From contig OY969431.1 of assembly GCA_963699305.1 (NCBI GenBank), positions 1,364,001 through 1,428,000 on the forward strand: a stretch of 64,000 nt of DNA. The letters are read 5' to 3'. Below are positions 44,009 through 50,612 of the stretch, piece by piece (position 1 is the stretch's first letter; each line of letters begins with the position of its first letter). A program made the translations under genes and the position numbers. This DNA is from JBGQAS01 sp963699305 (GTDB taxonomy: Bacteria; Chloroflexota; Anaerolineae; Anaerolineales; Anaerolineaceae). The notes below the pieces were generated by a model that worked only from the letters and a program-made list of their open reading frames with translations, made no database searches and was not told the DNA's origin.

Positions 44009-44034
44009 GCATGAAATATACTTATATCTCATGC
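44009..44034. promoter_or_regulatory. 26-bp palindrome at the start of the main transcript: candidate operator
   Basis: Arms GCATGAAATATA and TATATCTCATGC with a 2-base centre; 11 of 12 positions pair. It begins about 9 bases after the -10 box, where a dimeric repressor would block the promoter. As RNA it would be a hairpin at the transcript 5' end. Confidence 0.65.
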
Positions 44035-44222
44035 CAAAATTTCATAGACCAAGTAAGAAATTCCCCCTAGACTAAACAACCGAATATCAAAGACCTACCT
44101 ACCCCGTTAATCCCGGGGGTAAGGTGTCTTAATCCTTATTAAACTTAAGGAAAAACGCAGATATCCCCTCTGTGGTGGATTGCTATCAGGGGTTATCAAA
44201 AGAAGATTATAGAGAAAAAAGA
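44035..44222 (+). other. Leader region without a visible gene
   Basis: Together with 43835-43971 this is the longest gene-free stretch (388 bases). It holds a hairpin ACCCC/GGGGT (about 44101-44121), a CCTTA/TAAGG repeat (about 44135-44151) and a CCCCT/AGGGG pair (44165-44193). A short non-coding RNA or a translational leader is possible. No coding frame is convincing. Confidence 0.45.
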
Positions 44223-44444
44223 ATGGAGAAAAAAAAGAAGTTTATGACTCAGCAAGAATTACTACAGATATTAAGGCAAGATATGAAAGGGTATCCAAGG
44301 TTTTCATATGGTGATGAAGTCCGCACCTTTTGGGGAGATATCGGATTTGTAATGGGCAGTAAAGTAAAAGCGGGTTATCAGTGGGTTTTATTAACCAGTG
44401 GTTATCCGATTTTATGCGAGGAACACGAAATCACACCAGTATAA
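44223..44444 (+). CDS. Small protein, 73 residues, unknown
   Basis: The product begins MEKKKKFMTQQELLQILRQDM and ends with a beta-rich part (FSYGDEVRTFWGDIGFVMGSKVKAGYQWVLL). It may be an SH3-like or small regulator fold; no family is recognised. The start is uncertain: ATG 44223 after AGAGAAAAAAG, ATG 44244, or an upstream GTG at 44172. Confidence 0.55.
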   Translation: MEKKKKFMTQQELLQILRQDMKGYPRFSYGDEVRTFWGDIGFVMGSKVKAGYQWVLLTSGYPILCEEHEITPV

Positions 44445-44468
44445 AAACTAATATTTAGGTTAATTTCA

Positions 44469-44512
44469 GGGGCAGGAAGCGAATCCTTTATTGTAAATTT
44501 CTCTCCTGCCCC
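44469..44512 (+). repeat. Intergenic inverted repeat, GGGGCAGG family (copy 2)
   Basis: GGGGCAGGA (44469-44477) and TCCTGCCCC (44504-44512) around a 26-base loop, followed by CATCAG, as in copy 1 at 42702-42748. Confidence 0.62.
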
Positions 44513-44554
44513 ATACATCAGCACAGTAAGAAACACAATTGAATATCAGACTAA

Positions 44555-44582
44555 AGCGCTATTATTTTTTTACGATAGCGCT
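44555..44582. promoter_or_regulatory. Inverted repeat before the RHH gene: candidate operator
   Basis: AGCGCTAT (44555-44562) and ATAGCGCT (44575-44582) are separated by 12 T-rich bases, 42 bases before the RHH gene. Ribbon-helix-helix repressors commonly bind such repeats before their own genes. Confidence 0.55.
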
Positions 44583-44624
44583 ATAGCTTTGTATAAATAT
44601 AAAAAGAAAGGAGGTAATTATCAT

Positions 44625-44795
44625 ATGGCAGAGTTGGGAGAAAAGAAAGAAAACGCTCTTCGAAGAGAAGGTAGCGTAGTTTATCTTTGGGTTATGCAAG
44701 ATATTAAGAACGAGCTTGTTAAGTTAGCTCAAAAACGAGGTATGACATTAAGCGCTGTTTTGAGAGAAGCTATAGCGGATTATCTAAGCAAATAA
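44625..44795 (+). CDS. Ribbon-helix-helix DNA-binding protein
   Basis: The 56-residue protein has a beta strand (SVVYLWV) followed by two helices in QDIKNELVKLAQKRGMTLSAVLREAIADYLSK, matching the RHH_1/CopG pattern ('elaelAkxxgxslsxlireai'). RHH dimers bind inverted repeats and act as repressors. AAAGGAGG precedes ATG 44625 at a good distance. Its likely targets are the repeat at 44555-44582 and perhaps the palindrome at 44009-44034. Confidence 0.75.
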   Translation: MAELGEKKENALRREGSVVYLWVMQDIKNELVKLAQKRGMTLSAVLREAIADYLSK

Positions 44796-44821
44796 AACAA
44801 ATATTTTATAGGAGGTATCAA

Positions 44822-44926
44822 ATGACAGAGCAAGAAATTATTTTCCAGAGGTTATTTGAAAAACTGGAAATACTAGAAAAACTAATAAACCAGTTAGCTT
44901 TATTTATAGGAGGGATTGAATCATGA
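44822..44926 (+). CDS. Very small protein, 34 residues
   Basis: The product is a single amphipathic helix (MTEQEIIFQRLFEKLEILEK). AGGAGGT lies before the ATG and its stop overlaps the next start as ATGA, which together make translation likely. Function unknown; it may bind its coiled-coil neighbour. Confidence 0.5.
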   Translation: MTEQEIIFQRLFEKLEILEKLINQLALFIGGIES

Positions 44927-45267
44927 ATAAACTCGAGGAACTTTTTCACACACAAGAGGAGATTGAGCAGGAATTACAAAAGCAACGCCAAAAAGCAGGA
45001 GATGCAGAAAGGCAGGAGCGGGACAGAATTGTAAACGAACAAAAGCAAAGACAACAAAGGGAATTTGTCAGGATTAAAAACGAGGGAATTATGAATGCAG
45101 TTAAATCCATTCAAGATATTCCCAACATTGAAAGGGTAATGGAAAGAGAAGACTTTTTATTAATAGTTGCTGTTTGCATTACCACAAACAACATGAGGGA
45201 TATGCTCGCTTGTGTCGCAGAATATCTGGAAAACGAAGAGAAAGGATTATATGGACAACAACAATGA
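44923..45267 (+). CDS. Coiled-coil protein, 114 residues, unknown
   Basis: The first 65 residues are a highly charged Gln/Glu/Arg-rich coiled coil (EEIEQELQKQRQKAGDAERQ), followed by a compact hydrophobic part (FLLIVAVCITTNNMRDMLACVAEYL). GGAGGG lies 6 bases before ATG 44923. It overlaps the preceding small gene by 4 bases. No family recognised. Confidence 0.6.
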   Translation: MNKLEELFHTQEEIEQELQKQRQKAGDAERQERDRIVNEQKQRQQREFVRIKNEGIMNAVKSIQDIPNIERVMEREDFLLIVAVCITTNNMRDMLACVAEYLENEEKGLYGQQQ

Positions 45268-45346
45268 ATTAGTCAACATAGTAGTAGTTGATGGCCTGAG
45301 AGAGCAAATAAAAATAAAAGCACTCGAGGGCATAAAAAGAACTTGA
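45251..45346 (+). CDS. Possible small protein, 31 residues
   Basis: ATG 45251 overlaps the end of the coiled-coil gene; AAAGGA lies 5 bases upstream. The product (MDNNNELVNIVVVDGLREQI onward) ends one base before the next ATG. Low certainty because of its size. Confidence 0.35.
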   Translation: MDNNNELVNIVVVDGLREQIKIKALEGIKRT

Positions 45347-45347
45347 G

Positions 45348-45482
45348 ATGCAACCGGAAATTATTTATTACATGATGTGTGCGCATTACTCACTACCTTT
45401 GAATGCCCCATATTGGGATTTATATCTGGAAAAAGTAAGGCAATTAGCAGAACACTTTGGGAAACAACCTAAAGTCAAATAA
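45348..45482 (+). CDS. Small protein, 44 residues, unknown
   Basis: The product reads MQPEIIYYMMCAHYSLPLNA and then WDLYLEKVRQLAEHFGKQPK. It starts one base after the preceding stop; GAG in the preceding codons may serve as binding site. Tight packing in a row of small genes supports it. No family recognised. Confidence 0.45.
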   Translation: MQPEIIYYMMCAHYSLPLNAPYWDLYLEKVRQLAEHFGKQPKVK

Positions 45483-45506
45483 TCTTTTTATTAGGAGAAA
45501 TATAAG

Positions 45507-45770
45507 ATGGAAAACACAGCAAGTAAAAAAGAGAAGAGAGACATAATTATTAATCTACCCGAAAACGATAGGGTAAGCATAACAGCGGTAAGCGTGAAAT
45601 TCAAATGCAATGAATGCGGAAATATATTCGGCATTTATTTGAATGAGCGGATGGAATTACCAAGTGAGTATTGGGTTTGCTTCCATTGTGTGGGCAAGCA
45701 AAAATATTTTGAAAGTAAAGAGAGGGAACAAAAGGGGGTAAAAGAAACAAACTATGGATACAAAACTTAA
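45507..45770 (+). CDS. Zinc-ribbon-like protein, 87 residues
   Basis: Two CxxC pairs (FKCNECGNIFG at about residue 36 and VCFHCVGK at about 60) 20-25 residues apart fit a zinc ribbon. The flanks are charged and lack other features. TTAGGAG lies before ATG 45507. Its end overlaps the primase gene by 17 bases, so both are probably translated together; a DNA-binding helper for replication is possible but unproven. Confidence 0.6.
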   Translation: MENTASKKEKRDIIINLPENDRVSITAVSVKFKCNECGNIFGIYLNERMELPSEYWVCFHCVGKQKYFESKEREQKGVKETNYGYKT

Positions 45771-48074
45771 TCAATTAGAGCAGTATGTAAAGAAAGGATG
45801 GTATTTATACTGGATATCACCCTACAGCAAGGCTGTAAAAGTAAAGGGCGGTTTTCATAATGCCAGTAATAATTTTGAACAAATTAAGAAATGGCATTTA
45901 CAAAATCCGAAAGACAACTGGCTTATTTATCCGGGTAAAAGCGGTTTATGCGTAATAGACATAGACGCTTATAAAAAAGACTGCAATGTAAATGCTATCC
46001 CACTACCAAAAACACTTACCTGTATAACACCAAATGATGGTTTTCATAAATATTTTAATAAACCCGCAGGGATGAAAATAGGTAACAGCAATGGGAATTT
46101 ACCTAAAGGATGGGATATACGATGCGATGCAGGGTATGTAGTCTCAGCACCCTCTGAAATAAAGAAAGACGATGGCACACTAAAAGCTTATAGATGGGAA
46201 GACGAAAGCATACCGATAGCAGACCTACCAGAAGAAATTATTAAACGACTGACAAGAGAAGACACTCCTCCACCTGTAAAATTTGTGGATACCAGAAATA
46301 ATGAGGATAAACTACCGGATGTAATTAAATGCTTAACTGTCTCTCTACAGAACGCCTGAACAGTTATGAGGGATGGATTAATGTAGGTATGTCCCTGTAT
46401 GAGCTTGGTGATAAAGGACTTGAGTTATGGGACTCTTGGAGCTCAAAAGGAGACACCTATAAAATGGGTGAGTGCACCAAAAAATGGCAGACTTTTAATG
46501 CAGACCCCGGGGGAAAGAAATTATCGCTTGCCAGTCTAAAATATTGGGCGAAGCAGGATACACCCGAAGAAGTGCAAGGTATGCCGGGGATGACCGACTC
46601 GAAGTATACAGAGGTAATTGAGACATTGAGCGCCATAAGCAAAGAGCGTGCCGGTAACCATGACGACTGGATAACTGTTGGTGAAGGCGTATATGCCTCT
46701 CTTGGAGAAGTGAATGGCTTGAAGAGTATGGGAGAACTGGAGTAAATTTTGGGATAATTATGAGCCAAGTATGTGCGCCAAATGGTGGCAGACTTTTAAA
46801 AAGTGGCGGGGAAGAAGCTATTAAGAAATTTAATAAAATAGCAGAAGAAGATAGCAAAGGCACTTGGGTAAAATTGCTCCGAAACATGCGAAGCCAAAGG
46901 ACTATCTATCAGCGCTCCACAGCATGGGATACAGTTTTACAATGAACACCATGAACGACAGGGTGTATATCAATAAGAACTTAATGAGCGATGGTATGGA
47001 AGCAGTTTTATTAACAAAACTTGGCAATAATGGATATGTTAACAAAGGGATGGCGGAAAATACTTGGGTAGCAGAAGCATATGAACACCAATTCCACCCA
47101 ATAAAAGAATATTTATCAGAATTGAAGTGGGATGGTCAAGACCATATTAAAAAATTATGCACCTACTTTAAGGATAAGGATGGTGTATTCAAACTTTATT
47201 AACCAAATGGCTTATTGGCGCTGTAAATAAAATATTCCTGACAGCAGGAACAGCAAAGACAAGAAATGCTATGCTTGTTTTGGCAGGCAGGCAGTTATTG
47301 GGAAAGTCCAGATTTGTATGGTGGTTATGCTCTATGCTCCCAGACTTTTTAGTAATATCTCCTATATTCCCCGAGAACAAAGATTATCACATAACAGCAG
47401 TATCCAATTTTCTTTGGGAAGTGGAAGAGTTAGGTAGCACAATCCGCAAGGCAGATAGGGAAGCGCTTAAAGCTTTTATAACAAATCCTGTAGCAACTGT
47501 TAGAGTGCCCTATGGACACCATGAAATAAAGAAACCAGTTACATGCTCTTTTATTGGAACACTGAATCCTGAAGGTGGCTTTTTGACAGACCCCACCGGC
47601 AACTCTCGTTTTTGGGTGTGCACACTGGAAGGGATAGACTGGAATTATTCAAAAGACATGGATATAAACCAAATTTGGGCGCAGGCAGTAGCTATGAGCA
47701 ACAATGGCGTAAGCAATTCTCTTGAAGGTGTGGATATTGAAAAGATGAACACCATAAACCAGATATACGAAGTGGAAGATACCTTGCAGTATTATATTGA
47801 ACAATATTTTACTATTGAGAAAAATAATAAGCAGTATTTCACACCCACAGCAGTTATCATAGACACACTGAAAAACCATAGTGTGAATGTATCCGATACA
47901 GATAGGCAGATTGCCACCCGGATTAGCGCTATTATGACCAAATTTGAGTTGAATAATGCGAGAAGAAGGACAAGCTCGGGACAAACAAGAGGATGGGAAG
48001 GTATAGTCATAAGGGGGCAAGAACCAGACCTTATTGCTGAAGATGAGCTTCAAAAAGAGCTTTTTGGCTCTTAA
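45754..48074 (+). CDS. Primase-polymerase / PriCT / VapE-type helicase (multiply frameshifted)
   Basis: Joined frames give about 770 residues. Order: an archaeo-eukaryotic primase-polymerase domain (LCVIDIDAYK with the metal DxD; GWDIRCDAGYVVSAPSEI), two PriCT-2-like repeats (SYEGWINVGMSLYELG and NHDDWITVGEGVYAS), and a VapE/virE superfamily-3-like ATPase (LAGRQLLGKSRFVWW as Walker A; FLWEVEELGSTIRKADREALKAFIT; NPEGGFLTDPTGNSRFW). Frame changes lie near 46340, 46735, 46802, 46870 and 47190, mostly in homopolymers. Such proteins prime and unwind DNA for satellite and plasmid replication. AAAGGGGG precedes ATG 45754. An origin-like repeat follows 10 bases after the stop. Confidence 0.82.
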
Positions 48075-48083
48075 TAGAGTAAG

Positions 48084-48168
48084 TGTGCCAACCTGTGCCA
48101 TACCAATATAAACTTTTATAAAAAATATTTTTAAAAAGTCTTATAAAGGGTAGGCACAGGATGGCACA
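48084..48168. repeat. Iteron-flanked AT-rich region: candidate replication origin
   Basis: TGTGCCA occurs at 48084-48090 and 48094-48100 (10-bp phase). Its complement TGGCACA occurs at 48162-48168 and, with one change, at 48152-48158 (same phase). The two 21-base arms (48084-48104 and 48148-48168) are inverted and match at 17 of 21 positions. Between them are 43 bases almost wholly A and T. SaPI origins have the same plan, iterons in opposite orientation around an AT-rich unwinding region, just after rep. Confidence 0.75.
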
Positions 48169-48224
48169 GAAGCCATATAAAGGGGCAATAACAAATGGAA
48201 AACAACAAATAAAAAGGAGTAAAA

Positions 48225-48582
48225 ATGAGAGATTAACGAGTATGTATTTTATAAACCATATGGGGACATGGATATTGAAAGAGTGGGCAAAGTCATTGAC
48301 ATCCTCCCTAATGCCATTGTCATTGAATTAACAGATGAACACACCACTGGAAAGGATGGAGAAGTCTTAGAACCCGAGATATTTTTTCAAGAGTCAGAAA
48401 TAAAGAGTTTAAGACAGGCGGGACTATCTGATGAATTACTTATTAAGTTAATGAAAATGACGAAGGAATTGCCCTTGGGAACTATCATTGACCGATGGAA
48501 AATAGGAAAATTAATTGCGCTTCCCACCCTCGAAGAAGTTAAAAACGAGATACAAAAAAGAGAAGCACTACCAGAACAATAA
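48225..48582 (+). CDS. Protein of about 118 residues, unknown (frameshift at the start)
   Basis: The frame from 48268 reads MDIERVGKVIDILPNAIVIEL and ends LEEVKNEIQKREALPEQ. The same frame is open upstream (EINEYVFYKPYGD), but the best-placed start, ATG 48225 after AAAGGAG, is one base out of frame. One surplus base at about 48228 would explain this. The product is beta-rich, then helical; no family recognised. Confidence 0.55.
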
Positions 48583-48694
48583 CAAGCCGGGCAAAAAGTA
48601 TTGGCAAAAACTCAAACTGTAGAGGTGAAAAACAGGCATAAATAAAGTCCAATATTTTTTGCATAACATGGGGGATTGTAGATAAATTTAATTA

Positions 48695-48747
48695 ATCGTT
48701 TAAACAATTCCCCAAACAAAAAAATAACTAGGGGGTTTAAAACGTAC
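48695..48747. repeat. Imperfect long inverted repeat in the gap after 48582
   Basis: CGTTTAAAC with CCCC (48695-48713) and GGGGG with TTTAAAACG pair with bulges. The gap 48583-48781 has no coding frame. A second phrase AGTTATAACCCC occurs just after it and again near 49082. Confidence 0.4.
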
Positions 48748-48781
48748 AGCAAGTTATAACCCCGGCAAGAAATGGAGAATA

Positions 48782-49053
48782 ATGAAAAATAAGAATACAG
48801 AAGAAATGTTTAAGAGGGAGATGTAGTTTTATATCCACCTTATGAAAATTGCAGGGCATTAAAGAAAGGCGAAATTATAAAGGTTGGTAATTCAACAGAA
48901 TTTCCATTAACCATTAGGATGATTGATATAGCACCAAGAGTAAGGGGGCATATAAATGAACTACCGGCAACTTATTTTCTACCGGAAGATGTTTTTTTGG
49001 TGAATCATAAAAATGGAGGCAAGGCGCAGAATATCCGAATCGCACAGGAATAA
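48782..49053 (+). CDS. Protein of about 90 residues, unknown (frameshifted)
   Basis: ATG 48782 opens MKNKNTEEMFK and soon meets a stop; one base shift near 48814 joins it to a long clean frame GDVVLYPPYENCRALKKGEI, ..., RMIDIAPRVRGHINELPATY, ending at TAA 49053. The beta-rich start resembles small SH3-like or KOW-like folds. No family recognised. Codon-like sequence without stops over 75 codons supports it as real. Confidence 0.5.
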
Positions 49054-49062
49054 CAAGTATTT

Positions 49063-49098
49063 GGGCGGGAGAGTATCATAAAGTTATAACCCCCGCCC
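49063..49098 (+). repeat. Intergenic inverted repeat (GGGCGGG type)
   Basis: GGGCGGG (49063-49069) and CCCGCCC (49092-49098) around a 22-base AT-rich loop, 10 bases after a stop codon. Position and shape match the GGGGCAGG repeats at 42702 and 44469, although the arm sequence differs. Confidence 0.5.
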
Positions 49099-49135
49099 TA
49101 TAAAAAGTAGTAATATATAACCATAGGAGGGTAAT

Positions 49136-49393
49136 ATGGACAAGAAAACCAAAGAACCTGTAAAAGACCCGAATCCTTACCTTGAACCTAATAGAGCGAA
49201 AGAACCCAAAAAAGAACAAGGGTTTGAAAACAAATTTGCCAAAGAAGAAAAGAAATTAACCGAACCTGAAAAGCAAATCGAACTTTTAGGAAGCATTTCT
49301 ACAAAACTCGGGTGGATTGTATTTTTTCTAATAGTCTTAATCGTTATAGGAATTTTGATTTACTTTCGCATAGGTCAAATGAGGTTGTACTAA
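49136..49393 (+). CDS. Tail-anchored small membrane protein, 85 residues
   Basis: A Lys/Glu/Pro-rich soluble part of about 58 residues precedes one membrane segment close to the C-terminus (LGWIVFFLIVLIVIGILIYF). AGGAGGG precedes the ATG. No family recognised; a membrane-attached regulator or superinfection protein is conceivable only. Confidence 0.6.
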   Translation: MDKKTKEPVKDPNPYLEPNRAKEPKKEQGFENKFAKEEKKLTEPEKQIELLGSISTKLGWIVFFLIVLIVIGILIYFRIGQMRLY

Positions 49394-49408
49394 ACAGGAT
49401 TAAATCAA

Positions 49409-49875
49409 ATGGCAAAAAGAACTTGTGAATTTTGTAACGCCTTAGAAGGTGACAGTATTAATGGTTCAAGCTATGTAACAATAATTTCTTATGAAGACCA
49501 TTTGCATTGCGGTGTATGTTTTTCAGAAAAAGGTAGACGAAATAACAAAAGATATTTTTTATAACAACTACTAATGGTTTCGATGGTTATAAAATCGAAA
49601 AGTATATTGATGTGGAAAGTGTTGAAGTGGTTTTAGGAACAGGAATCTTCAGTGAGTGGAATGCTGCGTGGGCTGACTTTACAGATGAAAATGCCACTGA
49701 TTTTGAGAAAAAACTTTCAAAAGCAAAAAAGCAGAGTTTTAGTAAATTGAAATTTAAAACTTGGGAAAAGGGTGGTAATGCCATTGTTGGAGTTGACATT
49801 GATTACACAGAATTTGCCCATAATATGATAGGCGTAATTGCAAATGGAACTATTGTTTCTATTGTTAAGGAATAG
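49409..49875 (+). CDS. Zinc-finger plus YbjQ (UPF0145) domain protein, copy 1 (frameshifted)
   Basis: Three frame pieces join to about 154 residues, with breaks at about 49530 (GG) and 49560 (T run). The N-terminus has two CxxC pairs (TCEFCNAL; CGVCFSEK); the rest matches YbjQ proteins: YIDVESVEVVLGTGIFSE and KGGNAIVGVDIDYTEF. It aligns along its length with the gene 49899-50357. YbjQ proteins form pentamers with no firm function, possibly metal binding. No clear binding site precedes ATG 49409. Confidence 0.65.
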
Positions 49876-49898
49876 GGGTATTAAACAGGGAGGGGAAA

Positions 49899-50357
49899 AT
49901 GGCTAAAACAGAATGTAGTGTTTGTCATAAACATAAAGGGGGTGTATTTGCAGAACCTGTAGAATTTGGTGATTATAAAAATGTAACATATTGTTCTGAC
50001 TGTTTTAAAACAATGGTGAAAGAAAATACAAAAGATATTATTGTTACCTCTACTCATTCTATTGATGATTGTAAAATTGATGTTTATTTTGGTGTACTTA
50101 GTGTTGAAGTAGTTATTGGAACTGGATTGTTAAGTGAACTGTCTGCTTCAATTTCTGATATTCTTGGTCAAAATGCAACTGCTTTTGAATTTAAACTAGC
50201 CAAAGCAAAGAAGGAAGCATTTGAAAAATTAAAATTCAAAGCATGGGAATGGGGTGGTAATGCTGTTGTGGGAGTTGATATTGATTACACTGAATTTTCC
50301 GGTAACATGATTGGAGTGATTGTATCTGGTACTGTCGTTAAAATGGTGGGGATATAA
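49899..50357 (+). CDS. Zinc-finger plus YbjQ (UPF0145) domain protein, copy 2
   Basis: This intact copy has 152 residues: two CxxC pairs (ECSVCHKH; YCSDCFK), a linker, then the YbjQ domain (YFGVLSVEVVIGTGLLSEL, WEWGGNAVVGVDIDYTEF and MIGVIVSGTVVKMV). GGGAGGGG precedes ATG 49899. Zinc-ribbon fusions to YbjQ are known from scattered genomes. As the last gene before attR it sits in the accessory position where satellites often carry cargo; whether it is defence-related is unknown. Confidence 0.75.
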   Translation: MAKTECSVCHKHKGGVFAEPVEFGDYKNVTYCSDCFKTMVKENTKDIIVTSTHSIDDCKIDVYFGVLSVEVVIGTGLLSELSASISDILGQNATAFEFKLAKAKKEAFEKLKFKAWEWGGNAVVGVDIDYTEFSGNMIGVIVSGTVVKMVGI

Positions 50358-50398
50358 ACCACTTGTTTTAAGTAAATATAGAGTGGAGGACTATTTAT

Positions 50399-50445
50399 CT
50401 TTTAAGAGAATTTTGGGTAAAACTCTTTTAAAAAATACTTTTTGA
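50399..50445 (+). terminator. Probable terminator at the right end of the element
   Basis: TTTTAAGAG and CTCTTTTAAAA form a stem with a loop of about 14 bases followed by TACTTTTTG. It lies between the last element gene and attR and would shield the tRNA gene. Confidence 0.5.
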
Positions 50446-50470
50446 TGTTAAAATCAATCTTGATACCGAC

Positions 50471-50531
50471 TATAATCACCCTGCCCGCACCTGTAGCTCA
50501 ATTGGATAGAGTGATGGACTTCGAATCCAGA
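50471..50531 (+). repeat. attR: 61-bp direct repeat
   Basis: Identical to 39341-39401. It provides the -10 box and 5' half of the functional tRNA-Arg. The sequence upstream of 50471 belongs to the element and has no good -35 box. Confidence 0.93.
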
Positions 50532-50560
50532 GGTTGAGAGTTCGAGCCTCTCCAGGTGCG
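50487..50560 (+). tRNA. tRNA-Arg(TCG), rebuilt by the element
   Basis: This is a 74-base tRNA. The acceptor GCACCTG pairs with CAGGTGC, the D arm is GCTC/GAGT, the anticodon loop CTTCGAA has anticodon TCG, the T arm is GAGAG/CTCTC with TTCGAGC, and the discriminator is G. One A-G mismatch tops the anticodon stem. The 5' 45 bases come from the element end (attR repeat) and the rest from the chromosome. Confidence 0.95.
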
Positions 50561-50577
50561 CACGTTAATTAAGAAAA

Positions 50578-50607
50578 GCGACCCTTCTTTTTTCAAAGAG
50601 GGGTCGC
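50578..50607. terminator. Bidirectional terminator between tRNA-Arg and the HerA-like gene
   Basis: GCGACCC (50578-50584) and GGGTCGC (50601-50607) with a T-rich loop. On the minus strand the stem is followed by TTTTCTT. Confidence 0.7.
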
Positions 50608-50612
50608 AATTA

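Larger units (their letters stand above)
39341..50531. mobile_element. Integrated satellite-like element in tRNA-Arg(TCG)
   Basis: A perfect 61-bp direct repeat bounds the region (39341-39401 and 50471-50531; unit length 11,130 bp). A tyrosine integrase lies directly inside the left repeat. The interior is AT-richer than the flanks and has about 20 genes, all on the plus strand: integrase, DUF2513 pair, TerS-like protein, SAP protein, RHH regulator, primase-polymerase/VapE helicase and YbjQ pair, with an iteron structure after the helicase. Large terminase, capsid, tail, relaxase and mating genes are not seen. This composition is closest to phage satellites (PICI/SaPI type), but an integrative mobilisable element or a decayed prophage are alternatives. 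Confidence 0.9.

Noticed and set aside
39341..50531. CRISPR array or classical insertion sequence in the element
   Set aside because: No regularly spaced direct repeats of 25-40 bases and no DDE transposase were seen; the direct repeats found are the two att copies and short iterons.
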